NCBI GenBank assembly: GCA_030550205.1
Contig: JAUQPS010000005.1
Coordinates: 1-43,821 of the forward strand
DNA: 43,821 bases
Reading direction: 5' to 3'
Origin: a bacterium
GTDB taxonomy: Bacteria > Hydrothermota > Hydrothermia > LBFQ01 > DSFT01
Below, one piece after another: positions 17,409 through 25,643 of this stretch. A model generated the notes under the pieces. The model worked only from the letters and a program-made list of their open reading frames with translations, did not search any database and was not told where the DNA came from. The stretch's first letter is position 1. Each line of letters begins with the position of its first letter. Position numbers and translations under genes: made by a program.

Positions 17409-17891
17409 AACTATGACTAATCCCTTTAAATATTTAATTGCTTTTTCTATGTTTTCTAAATTTCCAAGCAAAACAACAATATCATTTAATAAAATTTTTT
17501 CAGAAGGTTCTGGCATAATAATTGGTTTTTCATCTCTTATAATAGCAATAATATAAGTTTGAGTTATTGTTCTAAATTTAAGCTCTCCAATTGTTTTATT
17601 TATACATTTAAAATCTTCTTCAATTTTCACATTTTCAATTCCCAAATCTTTAAAAATTATATCTATTCGCTTTTCAATAAAACCTTTCAAAAATACACCA
17701 GATAATATAACCGCTAATTGATCTGCTTCATCTTCATTTAACTTAATTGGTCCTATGGTTTGTCCATCCTTTAATAAATAAATCTCCTTAATACCAGAAA
17801 AATAATCTATTAGAACAAATTTAGAATTACTTTCTGTTATAAAATCATAGCGTTTTCCAATAGAAGGCAACTCTATTGTTTTGATTTTCAT
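17406..17891 (-). CDS. Cation/proton antiporter regulatory protein, KhtT-like, with TrkA-C domain
   Basis: The 161-residue protein begins KTIELPSIGKRYDF, resembling KhtT N-termini, and ends with a TrkA-C/RCK-C domain (TYIIAIIRDEKPIIMPEP, then LNDIVVLLGN). KhtT-type subunits gate CPA2 K+/H+ antiporters by binding nucleotides such as c-di-AMP in known systems. No antiporter gene (KhtU) is in this window, so the subunit is an orphan here. It appears to have its own promoter: the TAAAAT box 8 bases before its ATG also holds the stop codon of the upstream glycosyltransferase. Its own TAA in turn lies in the hpt promoter. Confidence 0.8.
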   Translation of the reverse strand: MKIKTIELPSIGKRYDFITESNSKFVLIDYFSGIKEIYLLKDGQTIGPIKLNEDEADQLAVILSGVFLKGFIEKRIDIIFKDLGIENVKIEEDFKCINKTIGELKFRTITQTYIIAIIRDEKPIIMPEPSEKILLNDIVVLLGNLENIEKAIKYLKGLVIV

Positions 17892-17899
17892 AACTTAAA

Positions 17900-17905
17900 A
17901 TTTTA
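17900..17905 (-). promoter_or_regulatory. -10 box of the khtT-like gene, containing the glycosyltransferase stop codon
   Basis: The minus strand reads GCTTTAAAATTTTAAGTT then ATG 17891, an 8-base spacer. The TAA at 17903-17905 ends the glycosyltransferase. Confidence 0.66.
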
Positions 17906-18805
17906 AAGCATTTCAATAATTTTTTTAAGTCTTAAATAATTTCTTTCAAAATCAAAAAGCTCATTAAATAAATAATCTATCTTATAATCTTCAATTTCAT
18001 TATTTTTTATAAATTCTGCCATTTGATATATATCATCAAAAATCCACTCATATTTATTTAAAATTTGTAAAATTTCAAAAACTCCACCTGCACTCTTTAA
18101 GCTTAAAACAGGAACTCCATAATATAAACTTTCTAAGGTTACATAAGAAAAAGCTTCATAATAACTTGTTATAACTACTGCTTTTGCTTTTGAAATATAA
18201 TTATAAACATCTTTTTGATAACCAAAAAATTTTATATTTTTATAATTTTTATTTTCAACCCCCAAAATCCATCCCTCATATTCTGGTAATAATTCCATTA
18301 ATTTTAAAAAATTATCTAAACCTTTAATCCAAGCAGACCTTCCAATCCATAATAATACTTTATCATTTCTTTCTCTTTTTATCTCAGGCATACTTTTAAA
18401 ATCTAAACCATTATAAATTACAAAACTATCTACATTATAAAACTTTTTTACTAAATTACTCAAAGAAAAGCTTGCACTTATAAAGCAATCAAAGTTTTTA
18501 AGCCAATTTTTAAATTTATAAAATTTATATAAGTGTATTGGATTAAATTCAAATTTATTAAATAGCATTCTTCTTGAAATTGCTCTAAGTCCATGAAAGT
18601 AATATATTTTCTTTTTATTTTTAAATGGTTTAAAATCAAAATGTTCAATATAACCATACATTACAATTGCTTTTATTTCATTTAATTTTATTGGTAATTG
18701 TTTTTGTTTTGATATTTCCCAAACTATTTCACCTTTTTTTTGAATGTTTCTTAAAAATGTTCCACTTCCACCACCTATGTTATTTATAATATGTATCACC
18801 TTCAT
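17903..18805 (-). CDS. Glycosyltransferase, GT4-like
   Basis: The 300-residue protein has two Rossmann-like halves of a GT-B enzyme. The start (VIHIINNIGGGSGTFLRN) resembles the glycine-rich acceptor-side loop of GT4 enzymes. VLLWIGRSAWIKGLDNFL near residue 149 marks the nucleotide-sugar half, and EAFSYVTLESLYYGVPVL near residue 218 is the E-x7-E donor site. It is shorter than most GT4 proteins (350-400 residues), with a compact N-terminal half. Probably a cytoplasmic enzyme of cell-surface glycan synthesis; the sugar is unknown. The ATG overlaps the Slt stop (ATGA), so it belongs to the bactofilin-Slt operon. Confidence 0.85.
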   Translation of the reverse strand: MKVIHIINNIGGGSGTFLRNIQKKGEIVWEISKQKQLPIKLNEIKAIVMYGYIEHFDFKPFKNKKKIYYFHGLRAISRRMLFNKFEFNPIHLYKFYKFKNWLKNFDCFISASFSLSNLVKKFYNVDSFVIYNGLDFKSMPEIKRERNDKVLLWIGRSAWIKGLDNFLKLMELLPEYEGWILGVENKNYKNIKFFGYQKDVYNYISKAKAVVITSYYEAFSYVTLESLYYGVPVLSLKSAGGVFEILQILNKYEWIFDDIYQMAEFIKNNEIEDYKIDYLFNELFDFERNYLRLKKIIEML

Positions 18806-20481
18806 TTGAAGTTTGAAAATATATATTTATACATAAGATAGCTTCTCATAACCCTTCTATAATAATTTCTCGTTTCTCTATATGGAATTAGCTCAAAAAA
18901 TAAGTCTGTATCATTATAATCTAAAACACTTAACCATCTTTTAACAGCATTAGGACCAGCATTATAAGCACATATTGTAAGGTTAATATCATAATTAAAC
19001 ATTTCTAAGAATTCTTTAAAGTGCATAGCTCCAATTAATAAGTTTATTTTAACATCAAAAGGTTTATATGGTAAATTTAGTTTTCTTGACCAGCGTTTAA
19101 AATCTTCTGGCATAACTTGTGCTATTCCCATAGCTCCTGCTCTTGAAACTACATTCTTATTAAACTTACTTTCTTCCCTTACAATTGCATATAATAATTC
19201 TATTTCAATTCCACTTTTATTACTAGCATTTAAAAATTCTTGAAAATATGGTGTAGGATAAGCCATAAAAATAATATCTTTTGGAATAAAAGGAGATATT
19301 AAGTTTTCAGCTAAATCAAGAGCAAGGTCATATGAGCCAATTTTATTTAACATATATATAAGATAAATTCTATTTTCTTCGTTCAAAAATCTCCAAAATT
19401 CACTTCTAAATCCAAGGATTTCTAAAATTATTGGCTTTTGATATAATTGAAATTTGCTTTCATCATAAAATGTAGTATCTATAATTTTTGGATAGAAGTT
19501 TGAATATAAAGCATAATAACCATTTGGATGAGTTTTGTAAATTTTCATTAAATAATCATTATTTCTTGTTAATTTATAAAGCCAATAATATGCTCTTGAA
19601 ATTTCAAAGTTATCATTTGTAATTTTGGGAATTTTTTCAAGGGTTATAATCGTATTTATATAATCTCTTTTAACATAATAAACAAGTGCTTTCATAAATT
19701 GAACTTCACCAATGAGTGTATCTTTTAATGTATTAAAGAATAAGTCATATCTTTTTGAAACAATTGCATTATATCCTCCAAGCCTAACCGCTATATAAGG
19801 ATTATATTCATATAAGCTATCAATAAATTCAAAAGCAGTTATTGTATCACCATATTCTAACAAATTTAATGCACATTCAAAAAAATAATCTGATTTTTTA
19901 AAATTTGTATTTTTATAATTTTTACATATCTCACTAGCCTTTTTAAAATCACTTAACTTTGATAAAGCATCTACATAAAAATAAAGTGCAGATTCTGGTT
20001 GAATTTGTTCTATTAAATCCTTATATTTCTCATTATAATATAAAATTTGTGCTTTTGTAAGTTGAGATAATTTCAACTCATTTATAGATTTATAAACTAT
20101 TTCAGAGCTTGGAAAATTATTAGCAAGCTCTAAAAGGATATTTTTGTCTTTTAAAATTGAATATAAAATTTCATAGCTTTTTGCATTAAAATAATTTTTA
20201 TATTTTAAATAAATACTTCTTAAACTATCTTTTAAATTCCTTTTGCTTAAGCTTTCAAGATACATATTTAAAATTGCTGTTATATATTGCTTTTTGGCAT
20301 TAAGTTTTATTAACTTTTCAATATCAAATTTTTTAAAATCCCTTTGATATAAAAATTCAAATACCCATTCTATATCTGGATATTTCTTCTTAAAATCAAT
20401 TAAAATTTGACTATCTGGTTTTGAGTTGTAAATTAAGGCTTTTTCTATATCTGATGGCATTTGAATTATATAGAGAATCAT
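18802..20481 (-). CDS. Soluble lytic transglycosylase-like protein with helical-repeat N-terminal region
   Basis: The 559-residue protein ends with an SLT (lysozyme-like) domain: LLYAIVREESKFNKNVVSRA with catalytic Glu437, then GAMGIAQVMPEDF and the AYNAGPNAVKRWL block. The preceding 400 residues are helical and TPR-like, as in the Slt70 superhelix. Such enzymes cut glycan strands of peptidoglycan to 1,6-anhydro ends. The N-terminal MILYIIQMPSD stretch could be a very short signal, in line with others in this window, but export is uncertain. ATGA overlaps link it to the bactofilin gene upstream and the glycosyltransferase downstream. Confidence 0.9.
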   Translation of the reverse strand: MILYIIQMPSDIEKALIYNSKPDSQILIDFKKKYPDIEWVFEFLYQRDFKKFDIEKLIKLNAKKQYITAILNMYLESLSKRNLKDSLRSIYLKYKNYFNAKSYEILYSILKDKNILLELANNFPSSEIVYKSINELKLSQLTKAQILYYNEKYKDLIEQIQPESALYFYVDALSKLSDFKKASEICKNYKNTNFKKSDYFFECALNLLEYGDTITAFEFIDSLYEYNPYIAVRLGGYNAIVSKRYDLFFNTLKDTLIGEVQFMKALVYYVKRDYINTIITLEKIPKITNDNFEISRAYYWLYKLTRNNDYLMKIYKTHPNGYYALYSNFYPKIIDTTFYDESKFQLYQKPIILEILGFRSEFWRFLNEENRIYLIYMLNKIGSYDLALDLAENLISPFIPKDIIFMAYPTPYFQEFLNASNKSGIEIELLYAIVREESKFNKNVVSRAGAMGIAQVMPEDFKRWSRKLNLPYKPFDVKINLLIGAMHFKEFLEMFNYDINLTICAYNAGPNAVKRWLSVLDYNDTDLFFELIPYRETRNYYRRVMRSYLMYKYIFSNFK

Positions 20482-20831
20482 TCAACCTCTTGATATTTCA
20501 TATCCATCAATCCGTTTACATATCCCCCTTCATCCACAACTAATACTTTACAATGTAATTCTCCATCTATTTTTCCTGTATTTTGAACTTCAACTCTATT
20601 TTTAATGTAAACTTTTCCCTCAATCTTGCCACTAATTATTAAATCACTTGCCCAAACCTCCCCAATAATATATCCTTCCTTTCCAACAATTAAAATTCCA
20701 TTTACTTTTACGTTTCCTTCTATTTTTCCATCTATTAAAGCTCCTCCATCTACTTCTATATTTCCTCTAAAAATTCCTTTACTCCCAATAATTGTATCTA
20801 CGCTATTATGCTCATTTTTTTTCTTAAACAT
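20478..20831 (-). CDS. Bactofilin (polymer-forming cytoskeletal protein)
   Basis: The 117-residue protein is a single bactofilin domain: a right-handed beta-helix written as short Gly/Ile/Val repeats (GSKGIFRGNIEVDGGALIDG, then GKIEGKVYIKNR and GKIDGELHC). Bactofilins polymerise without nucleotide and often position cell-wall enzymes. It sits directly before a lytic transglycosylase, a common and meaningful pairing, with ATGA overlap. Its ATG overlaps the end of pgk by 8 bases. There is a short charged N-terminal tail (MFKKKNEHNSV) and almost no C-terminal tail. Confidence 0.92.
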   Translation of the reverse strand: MFKKKNEHNSVDTIIGSKGIFRGNIEVDGGALIDGKIEGNVKVNGILIVGKEGYIIGEVWASDLIISGKIEGKVYIKNRVEVQNTGKIDGELHCKVLVVDEGGYVNGLMDMKYQEVE

Positions 20832-22014
20832 TGCTTAAAACCTCTATTCCAGGCATTTCTTCACCAGATATTAACTCTAAGGTTGCTCCCCCACCTGTTG
20901 ATACATGACTAAAATCCTCATCTTTTAGATTAGCACTATGAATTGCAGATACTGTATCACCCCCTCCGATTACTGTAATTACACCTCTTTTTGTAAGCTC
21001 ACTTAAAAATTTAGCAATTTCAAATGTTCCACTACTAAATTCCTTATCTTCAAATTTTCCAAGTGGTCCATTAAAGAATATCATTTTTGCATCTTTCAGC
21101 TCTTGCTTAAATAATTCAATTGTTTTCTTACCAATATCCATTCCTATGTATCCTTCCATTATTTCTTCAACATTCATAATTTTAGAATTCTTTACAATAT
21201 GGTCAATTGGTAAAATAATTTTTTCACTATATTTATCCAAGAAACTTTTAGCAAAATCTAAGCTTTTTTCATCAATTATTGAACTTCCTACATTTATTCC
21301 TTTAACTTTTAAAAATGTATATGCCATAGCTCCACCAATAAGAATTTTCTTTGAAACTTTTATAAGATTTTCAAGCACTTTTATTTTATCAGAAACTTTA
21401 ACCCCACCAATAATACTATAAAATGGTTGAATAGGATTTTCCTTTACTTTATAAAGATATTCAATTTCATTTTTCATTAATATTCCTGCAAGTCTCAAAT
21501 TATATCTTAAAGCAAGACCATAAACAGATGCATGTTTTCTATGGCTTGTTCCAAATGCATCATTTACATAAATTTCACCAAAATTATATAATTCATTTAT
21601 TAAATTTTCATCATTTTTCTCTTCCCCTTCATCAAATCTTATATTTTCTAAAAGCAAAATATCACCTTCCTTTAATTTTAAAACTTCTGATTTTATCCTT
21701 CTTAAATAATCACGATAATTATTTTCTTGAATATCAAAGAACTTTACCTGTGTATTTAATAATTTACTTAAATGCTCTGAAACTGGTTTTAGGGAATATT
21801 TTAACTCAATACCTTTTGGTCTTGAAAGATGAGAAGCTAAAATTAAAATAGCCCCACTATCTTTTAAATAATTTATTGTTGGAAGAGTTTTTTTAATTCT
21901 ATAATCATCTACAACTTTGTTATTTTCAATAGGAACATTAAAATCAACCCTTAAAAAAATTCTTTTGTTTTTTAAACTTTCCTTTGGAACATCTATAATT
22001 GAAAGTTTTTTCAT
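20824..22014 (-). CDS. pgk: Phosphoglycerate kinase
   Basis: The 396-residue protein is full-length PGK, which interconverts 1,3-bisphosphoglycerate and 3-phosphoglycerate with ADP/ATP in glycolysis and gluconeogenesis. Family blocks in order: RVDFNVPIENN near residue 22, SHLSRPKG near residue 61, LLENIRFDEGEEKND, NDAFGTSHRKHASVYG, GGVKVSDKI, FFNGPLGKFED and the C-terminal GGGDTVSAI and STGGGATLELISG. No fusion to triosephosphate isomerase. A TAAAAT box ends 9 bases before the ATG, so pgk heads the unit pgk-bactofilin-slt-glycosyltransferase despite only 22 bases separating it from the upstream gene. Confidence 0.97.
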   Translation of the reverse strand: MKKLSIIDVPKESLKNKRIFLRVDFNVPIENNKVVDDYRIKKTLPTINYLKDSGAILILASHLSRPKGIELKYSLKPVSEHLSKLLNTQVKFFDIQENNYRDYLRRIKSEVLKLKEGDILLLENIRFDEGEEKNDENLINELYNFGEIYVNDAFGTSHRKHASVYGLALRYNLRLAGILMKNEIEYLYKVKENPIQPFYSIIGGVKVSDKIKVLENLIKVSKKILIGGAMAYTFLKVKGINVGSSIIDEKSLDFAKSFLDKYSEKIILPIDHIVKNSKIMNVEEIMEGYIGMDIGKKTIELFKQELKDAKMIFFNGPLGKFEDKEFSSGTFEIAKFLSELTKRGVITVIGGGDTVSAIHSANLKDEDFSHVSTGGGATLELISGEEMPGIEVLSNV

Positions 22015-22023
22015 AGTTTGAAA

Positions 22024-22029
22024 ATTTTA
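22024..22029 (-). promoter_or_regulatory. -10 box of pgk
   Basis: The minus strand reads CCTTTAAAATTTTCAAACT then ATG 22014: TAAAAT with a 9-base spacer in a 22-base intergenic gap. Confidence 0.64.
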
Positions 22030-22036
22030 AAGGACT

Positions 22037-22774
22037 TTAAATATAAACTTTTACCTTTTCTCCAAAACTTACATTTAACACTTTACTTGCATTTCCTTCA
22101 ACTATACTAATTTCCAAAAATTCATAAGAACCCTTTAAAAATACTAATTCTCCCTTCTTTGCATCACTATAAGTTCTAACTTTTTTACTAATTTTAATTT
22201 CATTAATCTCCACATATTTAAAATTCTCATTAAATTCAATGTTTGTTATCAAATTTCCAAAATCATCTACGAATACAATTTCACCAATTATATAATTTTC
22301 AAAAACTTTAACTTCTCTAAAATCTAATTTAATGATATCTTCAATAGGTTTTGCAATATCTTCTATATTATAGCCTTTTGATAATTTTGCACAAAAAGGT
22401 GCAAATACATCTCTTGCATGAAATGTATAACTTGCATTCTTTGGGATTTCTATTTCATATGCTTTGTAATTTTTCAAAAAACCAAATAATCCATTATCTG
22501 GACCTACAAAATAATAATTATCACTTTCAATAGCAATTGCCTTCCTATTTGAACCTACACCAGGATCAATAACTACTAAAAATATTGTCCCCTTTGGAAA
22601 ATACTTATATGAGCTATATAATACAAATTGACCTGCTTTTATATTAAATTTTGGAACATTATGAGTAATATCAATAATTTCAGCATTTGGATTTATTGAT
22701 TTAATTACTCCCTTTACTTGTCCTACATAAAAACTTTCTCCAAAATCACTAATAAATGCTATTTTCCTTTCCAT
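22037..22774 (-). CDS. SAM hydroxide adenosyltransferase (DUF62 SAM hydrolase)
   Basis: The 245-residue protein matches the fluorinase/chlorinase-related family that hydrolyses S-adenosylmethionine to adenosine and methionine. Diagnostic blocks are ISDFGESFYVGQVKG at the start, VVIDPGVGSNRK near residue 87 (Asp and Arg of the triad), FVGPDNGLF, HARDVFAP (His of the triad) and VDDFGNLITNI. It is not a halogenase, since the family's characteristic halide-binding insertion is not evident. The physiological purpose in bacteria is unclear. Its start overlaps the FlgT-N-like gene by 16 bases, so it is the last gene of that envelope operon. Confidence 0.9.
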   Translation of the reverse strand: MERKIAFISDFGESFYVGQVKGVIKSINPNAEIIDITHNVPKFNIKAGQFVLYSSYKYFPKGTIFLVVIDPGVGSNRKAIAIESDNYYFVGPDNGLFGFLKNYKAYEIEIPKNASYTFHARDVFAPFCAKLSKGYNIEDIAKPIEDIIKLDFREVKVFENYIIGEIVFVDDFGNLITNIEFNENFKYVEINEIKISKKVRTYSDAKKGELVFLKGSYEFLEISIVEGNASKVLNVSFGEKVKVYI

Positions 22775-23790
22775 CTTACATATATATTCATTCCTCCTAT
22801 TTCACTAATTTCAACATTTTTAAAATTACTTTTTATAATTTGGGCTATTGAAGTTGGATTTTCAGGAGTTATTAATTCTAAAATAGCATTATTTTCTAAA
22901 AATTCCCTTAAAATAATTTTATCAACCTTTCTAACATTATTAATTAGCACTTCTCTTAATTTTCCAACATCATCAAAACTAACATTATAAACATAAATTT
23001 TTACTATATTATTTTCTTGAAATTGCTTTATTGTTTTTGGTAATAATACACTAAATAATGAATCTACTAATTGATTTTTAATAGTTTGGGTTATATTTGG
23101 ATAAGATTTGTCAATTCTTGTAGAAGCTAATACTTCTGCGGATCTTGGATCAATTAATCTTGCAGATATAGAAACTTCTTTTAAATCTATATTATACCCC
23201 TCAACTTTTTTCTTATTCTCATTATATTTAGCAATTAAAATAATTTCTGCTCCCTCCCTTAATGCATATCTTGCTAATAAACTATCTTTTGCTCCTTCTA
23301 ATATAAGTCTTATCTCTTCCTTTTTTAATTTTTCTTTCAGTTTATTTTGATCTACAATTGGAAATTCCTTATCCCTAAATTTTTCAATTAAAATATCTTC
23401 TAAGAATTCCTCATTTGCAAGAATTAAAATTCTTGGTCTTTCTTTTTGTAAAATAAGAATTTTTAATGATGATAAATCATCTTCAATTTTCTTATTATCT
23501 ACAATTGCTATTATTTTTACTCTATAAAGTCCATCCTCTTGTTTTTCAGAAATAATTTTATAATTCTTAACATAGCCTTTTGATTTTGAAAGTATATTAT
23601 CTTCAATAAGATTATAATTTTCAATAATAGTTTGACTTTCAATATATGTTCCAAGTGCTTGTTCAACAGCATTTCTAAGAGCATCGGAAATTGCTCTATC
23701 TCTTGCTACATCTAAGCTAACATTATTTGTAGATGAAACTCCTTCTACAATTATACTTTTTTCTGTTTGTAAAATCAAAAAAATTAACAT
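22759..23790 (-). CDS. FlgT-N/LPP20-like envelope protein
   Basis: The 343-residue protein begins with a short hydrophobic segment (LIFLILQ) and a domain resembling the flagellar assembly protein T N-terminal region: ARDRAISDALRNAVEQALG, then IESQTIIENYNLI and SKGYVKNYKIISE. The centre (RPRILILANEEF and AEIILIAKYNE) looks like the TolB-N/CsgG-type alpha/beta fold seen in FlgT middle domains, and the C-terminus (FKNVEISEIGG) is a further small domain. No flagellar genes are present, so a flagellar role is unlikely here. A Shine-Dalgarno GGAGGT lies just before the ATG. It is the fifth gene of the cluster beginning at 26614. Confidence 0.7.
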   Translation of the reverse strand: MLIFLILQTEKSIIVEGVSSTNNVSLDVARDRAISDALRNAVEQALGTYIESQTIIENYNLIEDNILSKSKGYVKNYKIISEKQEDGLYRVKIIAIVDNKKIEDDLSSLKILILQKERPRILILANEEFLEDILIEKFRDKEFPIVDQNKLKEKLKKEEIRLILEGAKDSLLARYALREGAEIILIAKYNENKKKVEGYNIDLKEVSISARLIDPRSAEVLASTRIDKSYPNITQTIKNQLVDSLFSVLLPKTIKQFQENNIVKIYVYNVSFDDVGKLREVLINNVRKVDKIILREFLENNAILELITPENPTSIAQIIKSNFKNVEISEIGGMNIYVRWKGK

Positions 23791-23802
23791 AATTACCTCC
23801 TT

Positions 23803-24585
23803 TTAAAATAATGTTAATACAATTTTTTTGCCAAGCTCCCAAGCTTTTTTAAGCCACTTTATTTTATTTGCACTATCTTTATCAACTACAATATCCCTTC
23901 CATTTAAAACAGATTTAATTTTGATTACAAGTGGATTATCTTTAAGTTCTGGGTCATTTAATATCTCATTTAAATTTTCAACAAATTTAATAACTCTTTG
24001 AGCTTTTGGATTATTTTCATCAATAAGCCAGGCAGTATCAAAAATTAAGTTTCCATTTTCATCATAAATTTTAGGAAATAGTGATGGCTTTATATTTGTT
24101 CCTGAACCATCTAAAACAAGTGCAGAAAAGCTTGGATTATCCTTAATATCATCTAAGTTTTGTTTTTTTGTATTTTTTATAATTTCTGGAAGAATAGCAC
24201 TTACTAATCCATTATCTCCATATAAATCAACAGCAAGCTCAACTTCTACAATACCATTTTGTCTATCAATTTTAGGCTCTCCTATCATTCTTGCTCCTTT
24301 TACAATTCCATTAACCCTACTAACTATAAGATCACTCTTTAACATATAATCTTCAACAATTGTTTCAGAATTTATATAAACACCCTTTATTGTTTCAAGT
24401 AAGTTCCTTTGAGCGACAACAACTGCTACTCTTTGCGCTTTCAAAATTTCAGCATTTACGTTCTTTGCATTTATATCAAAAACTCCATATCCCTTAGCAG
24501 TTACAATCCCCTTTGACCAATCTACTTTCCCATCCTTTATTGTTTCAACTGCCTTGCTCATTTGAAAAAATAAAAATAACATCAT
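23803..24585 (-). CDS. LPP20-like exported protein
   Basis: The 260-residue protein opens with a minute hydrophobic segment (MMLFLFF), then WSKGIVTAKGYGVFD and a repeated Ala/Arg-rich helix, AQRVAVVVAQRNLLETIKGV, leading to VNGIVKGARMIGEPK. That combination is the signature of LPP20-family proteins. There is no Cys for lipidation, so it is probably periplasmic or held by the short N-terminal segment. The C-terminal 60 residues are charged and helical. The GGAGG that overlaps the stop of the upstream gene is its Shine-Dalgarno. Adjacent genes encode CsgG/LpoB-like lipoproteins and a FlgT-N-like protein. Confidence 0.72.
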   Translation of the reverse strand: MMLFLFFQMSKAVETIKDGKVDWSKGIVTAKGYGVFDINAKNVNAEILKAQRVAVVVAQRNLLETIKGVYINSETIVEDYMLKSDLIVSRVNGIVKGARMIGEPKIDRQNGIVEVELAVDLYGDNGLVSAILPEIIKNTKKQNLDDIKDNPSFSALVLDGSGTNIKPSLFPKIYDENGNLIFDTAWLIDENNPKAQRVIKFVENLNEILNDPELKDNPLVIKIKSVLNGRDIVVDKDSANKIKWLKKAWELGKKIVLTLF

Positions 24586-24588
24586 GGC

Positions 24589-25125
24589 TTAACCTCCTTC
24601 TAATTTTGACATAACTTCATCTATTGCACTTTTTATACAATCATCTAAATTATAAGCTTTTGAGCTACCTGAATTTGCATATATAACTTTATATGTCTTC
24701 AAGTCTATAATTTTAAAGCTAATTGTTATTTCAAATACATCTTCATCTTTACAAATAATTTCATGATGAAATATTACTGGAATGCAAACTTTTTCCTTTT
24801 TCTTAACAAAATCATCAACATTATATATTCCCAATAGTTCAGCATTTATTACTTTTCCAAATTCCTCAAATGATAATGTATCATTTGTAAGTGTAATTTC
24901 ATTTAATACTTTTTCAAGCTCTTTCCTTTCTATTACTTCAAATATTTTAAGTTCTAATAGTTTTTGAGCAATTTCATTTTCAACTATATTTAAAATTGAG
25001 CTATGATTTTTTGTTGATGATATTAAAGCAATTCTATAATTCTTATTATTTTCTAAATAATTTAATTTTTTTGTTTTTGTTTGACTTGCACAACCTAACA
25101 CTAATAATAAAATTAAATATTTCAT
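24589..25125 (-). CDS. CsgG/LpoB-like lipoprotein (second of two)
   Basis: A 178-residue lipoprotein with Cys at residue 12 (LVLGCAS). The mature part follows the CsgG/LpoB alpha-beta pattern: YRIALISS, then a helix ending LKIFEVIERKELEKVLNEI, then FGKVINAELLGIYNV and the strand ITISFKIIDLKTYKVIYANS. It is far shorter than the pore-forming CsgG and lacks its transmembrane hairpins as far as can be seen, so an LpoB/PBP-activator-like periplasmic role is more plausible than secretion. It is a diverged paralogue of the preceding gene, with which it shares an ATGA overlap. Confidence 0.75.
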   Translation of the reverse strand: MKYLILLLVLGCASQTKTKKLNYLENNKNYRIALISSTKNHSSILNIVENEIAQKLLELKIFEVIERKELEKVLNEITLTNDTLSFEEFGKVINAELLGIYNVDDFVKKKEKVCIPVIFHHEIICKDEDVFEITISFKIIDLKTYKVIYANSGSSKAYNLDDCIKSAIDEVMSKLEGG

Positions 25126-25643
25126 TTCTTAAAAGTTTGTTTTAAAGTATGTAATGAATTGCTAACAGCCATATCTATAATCGTAATTTTATCATCATAT
25201 CCTTCACCTCTTCCCCTTCCAATATAGGCTATTTCTCCCGTTTGAACATTTATTATTTTAATTGAAATTACAATTTCACGAAAACCATCCATCTCCTGTT
25301 TTGCTGAAATTACTTCATAACTTGCTATTAAATCTGCACCTGTTAATTTACCAAATTCCTTTGCTGTTGAAATATCTACAAGTCCTGAATACTGAAAATT
25401 CAATTCTTTTAATATCTCCTCAACTTTTTCTCTTTCAACAATAGTAAAATTCTTAATCCTTGATAATTCTAAATAAAATGCTTCATAAACTTTTCTTAAA
25501 TCATCTTCATTCAAATAATTACTTTTTAATTGTGGAATTATTGATACTTTATAATTTTTTGAATAATCTAAATTCACATTTGAACCTTTTGCATAATAAC
25601 CAGAAACACAACTACTTAAAAACAAAAGAATAATTTTCCTCAT
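25122..25643 (-). CDS. CsgG/LpoB-like lipoprotein (first of two)
   Basis: A 173-residue lipoprotein starting at ATG 25643 (MRKIILLFLSSC, Cys at residue 12). I prefer this ATG over the one two codons upstream because it overlaps the preceding stop as ATGA and lies about 7 bases after AGGAGG, whereas the upstream ATG almost touches that site. The fold is CsgG/LpoB-like: YKVSIIPQL, a helix ending IKNFTIVEREKVEEILKEL, then FGKLTGADLIASYEV and VISIKIINVQTGEIAYIGRG. As in the neighbouring paralogue, CsgG pore hairpins are not evident. It sits between the DUF4476-like gene and its paralogue. Confidence 0.75.
   Translation of the reverse strand: MRKIILLFLSSCVSGYYAKGSNVNLDYSKNYKVSIIPQLKSNYLNEDDLRKVYEAFYLELSRIKNFTIVEREKVEEILKELNFQYSGLVDISTAKEFGKLTGADLIASYEVISAKQEMDGFREIVISIKIINVQTGEIAYIGRGRGEGYDDKITIIDMAVSNSLHTLKQTFKK

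Noticed and set aside
22759-25643. Curli secretion locus
   Set aside because: The CsgG-like proteins are only 173-178 residues with no pore hairpins evident, and no CsgA/B/E/F-like genes are present.
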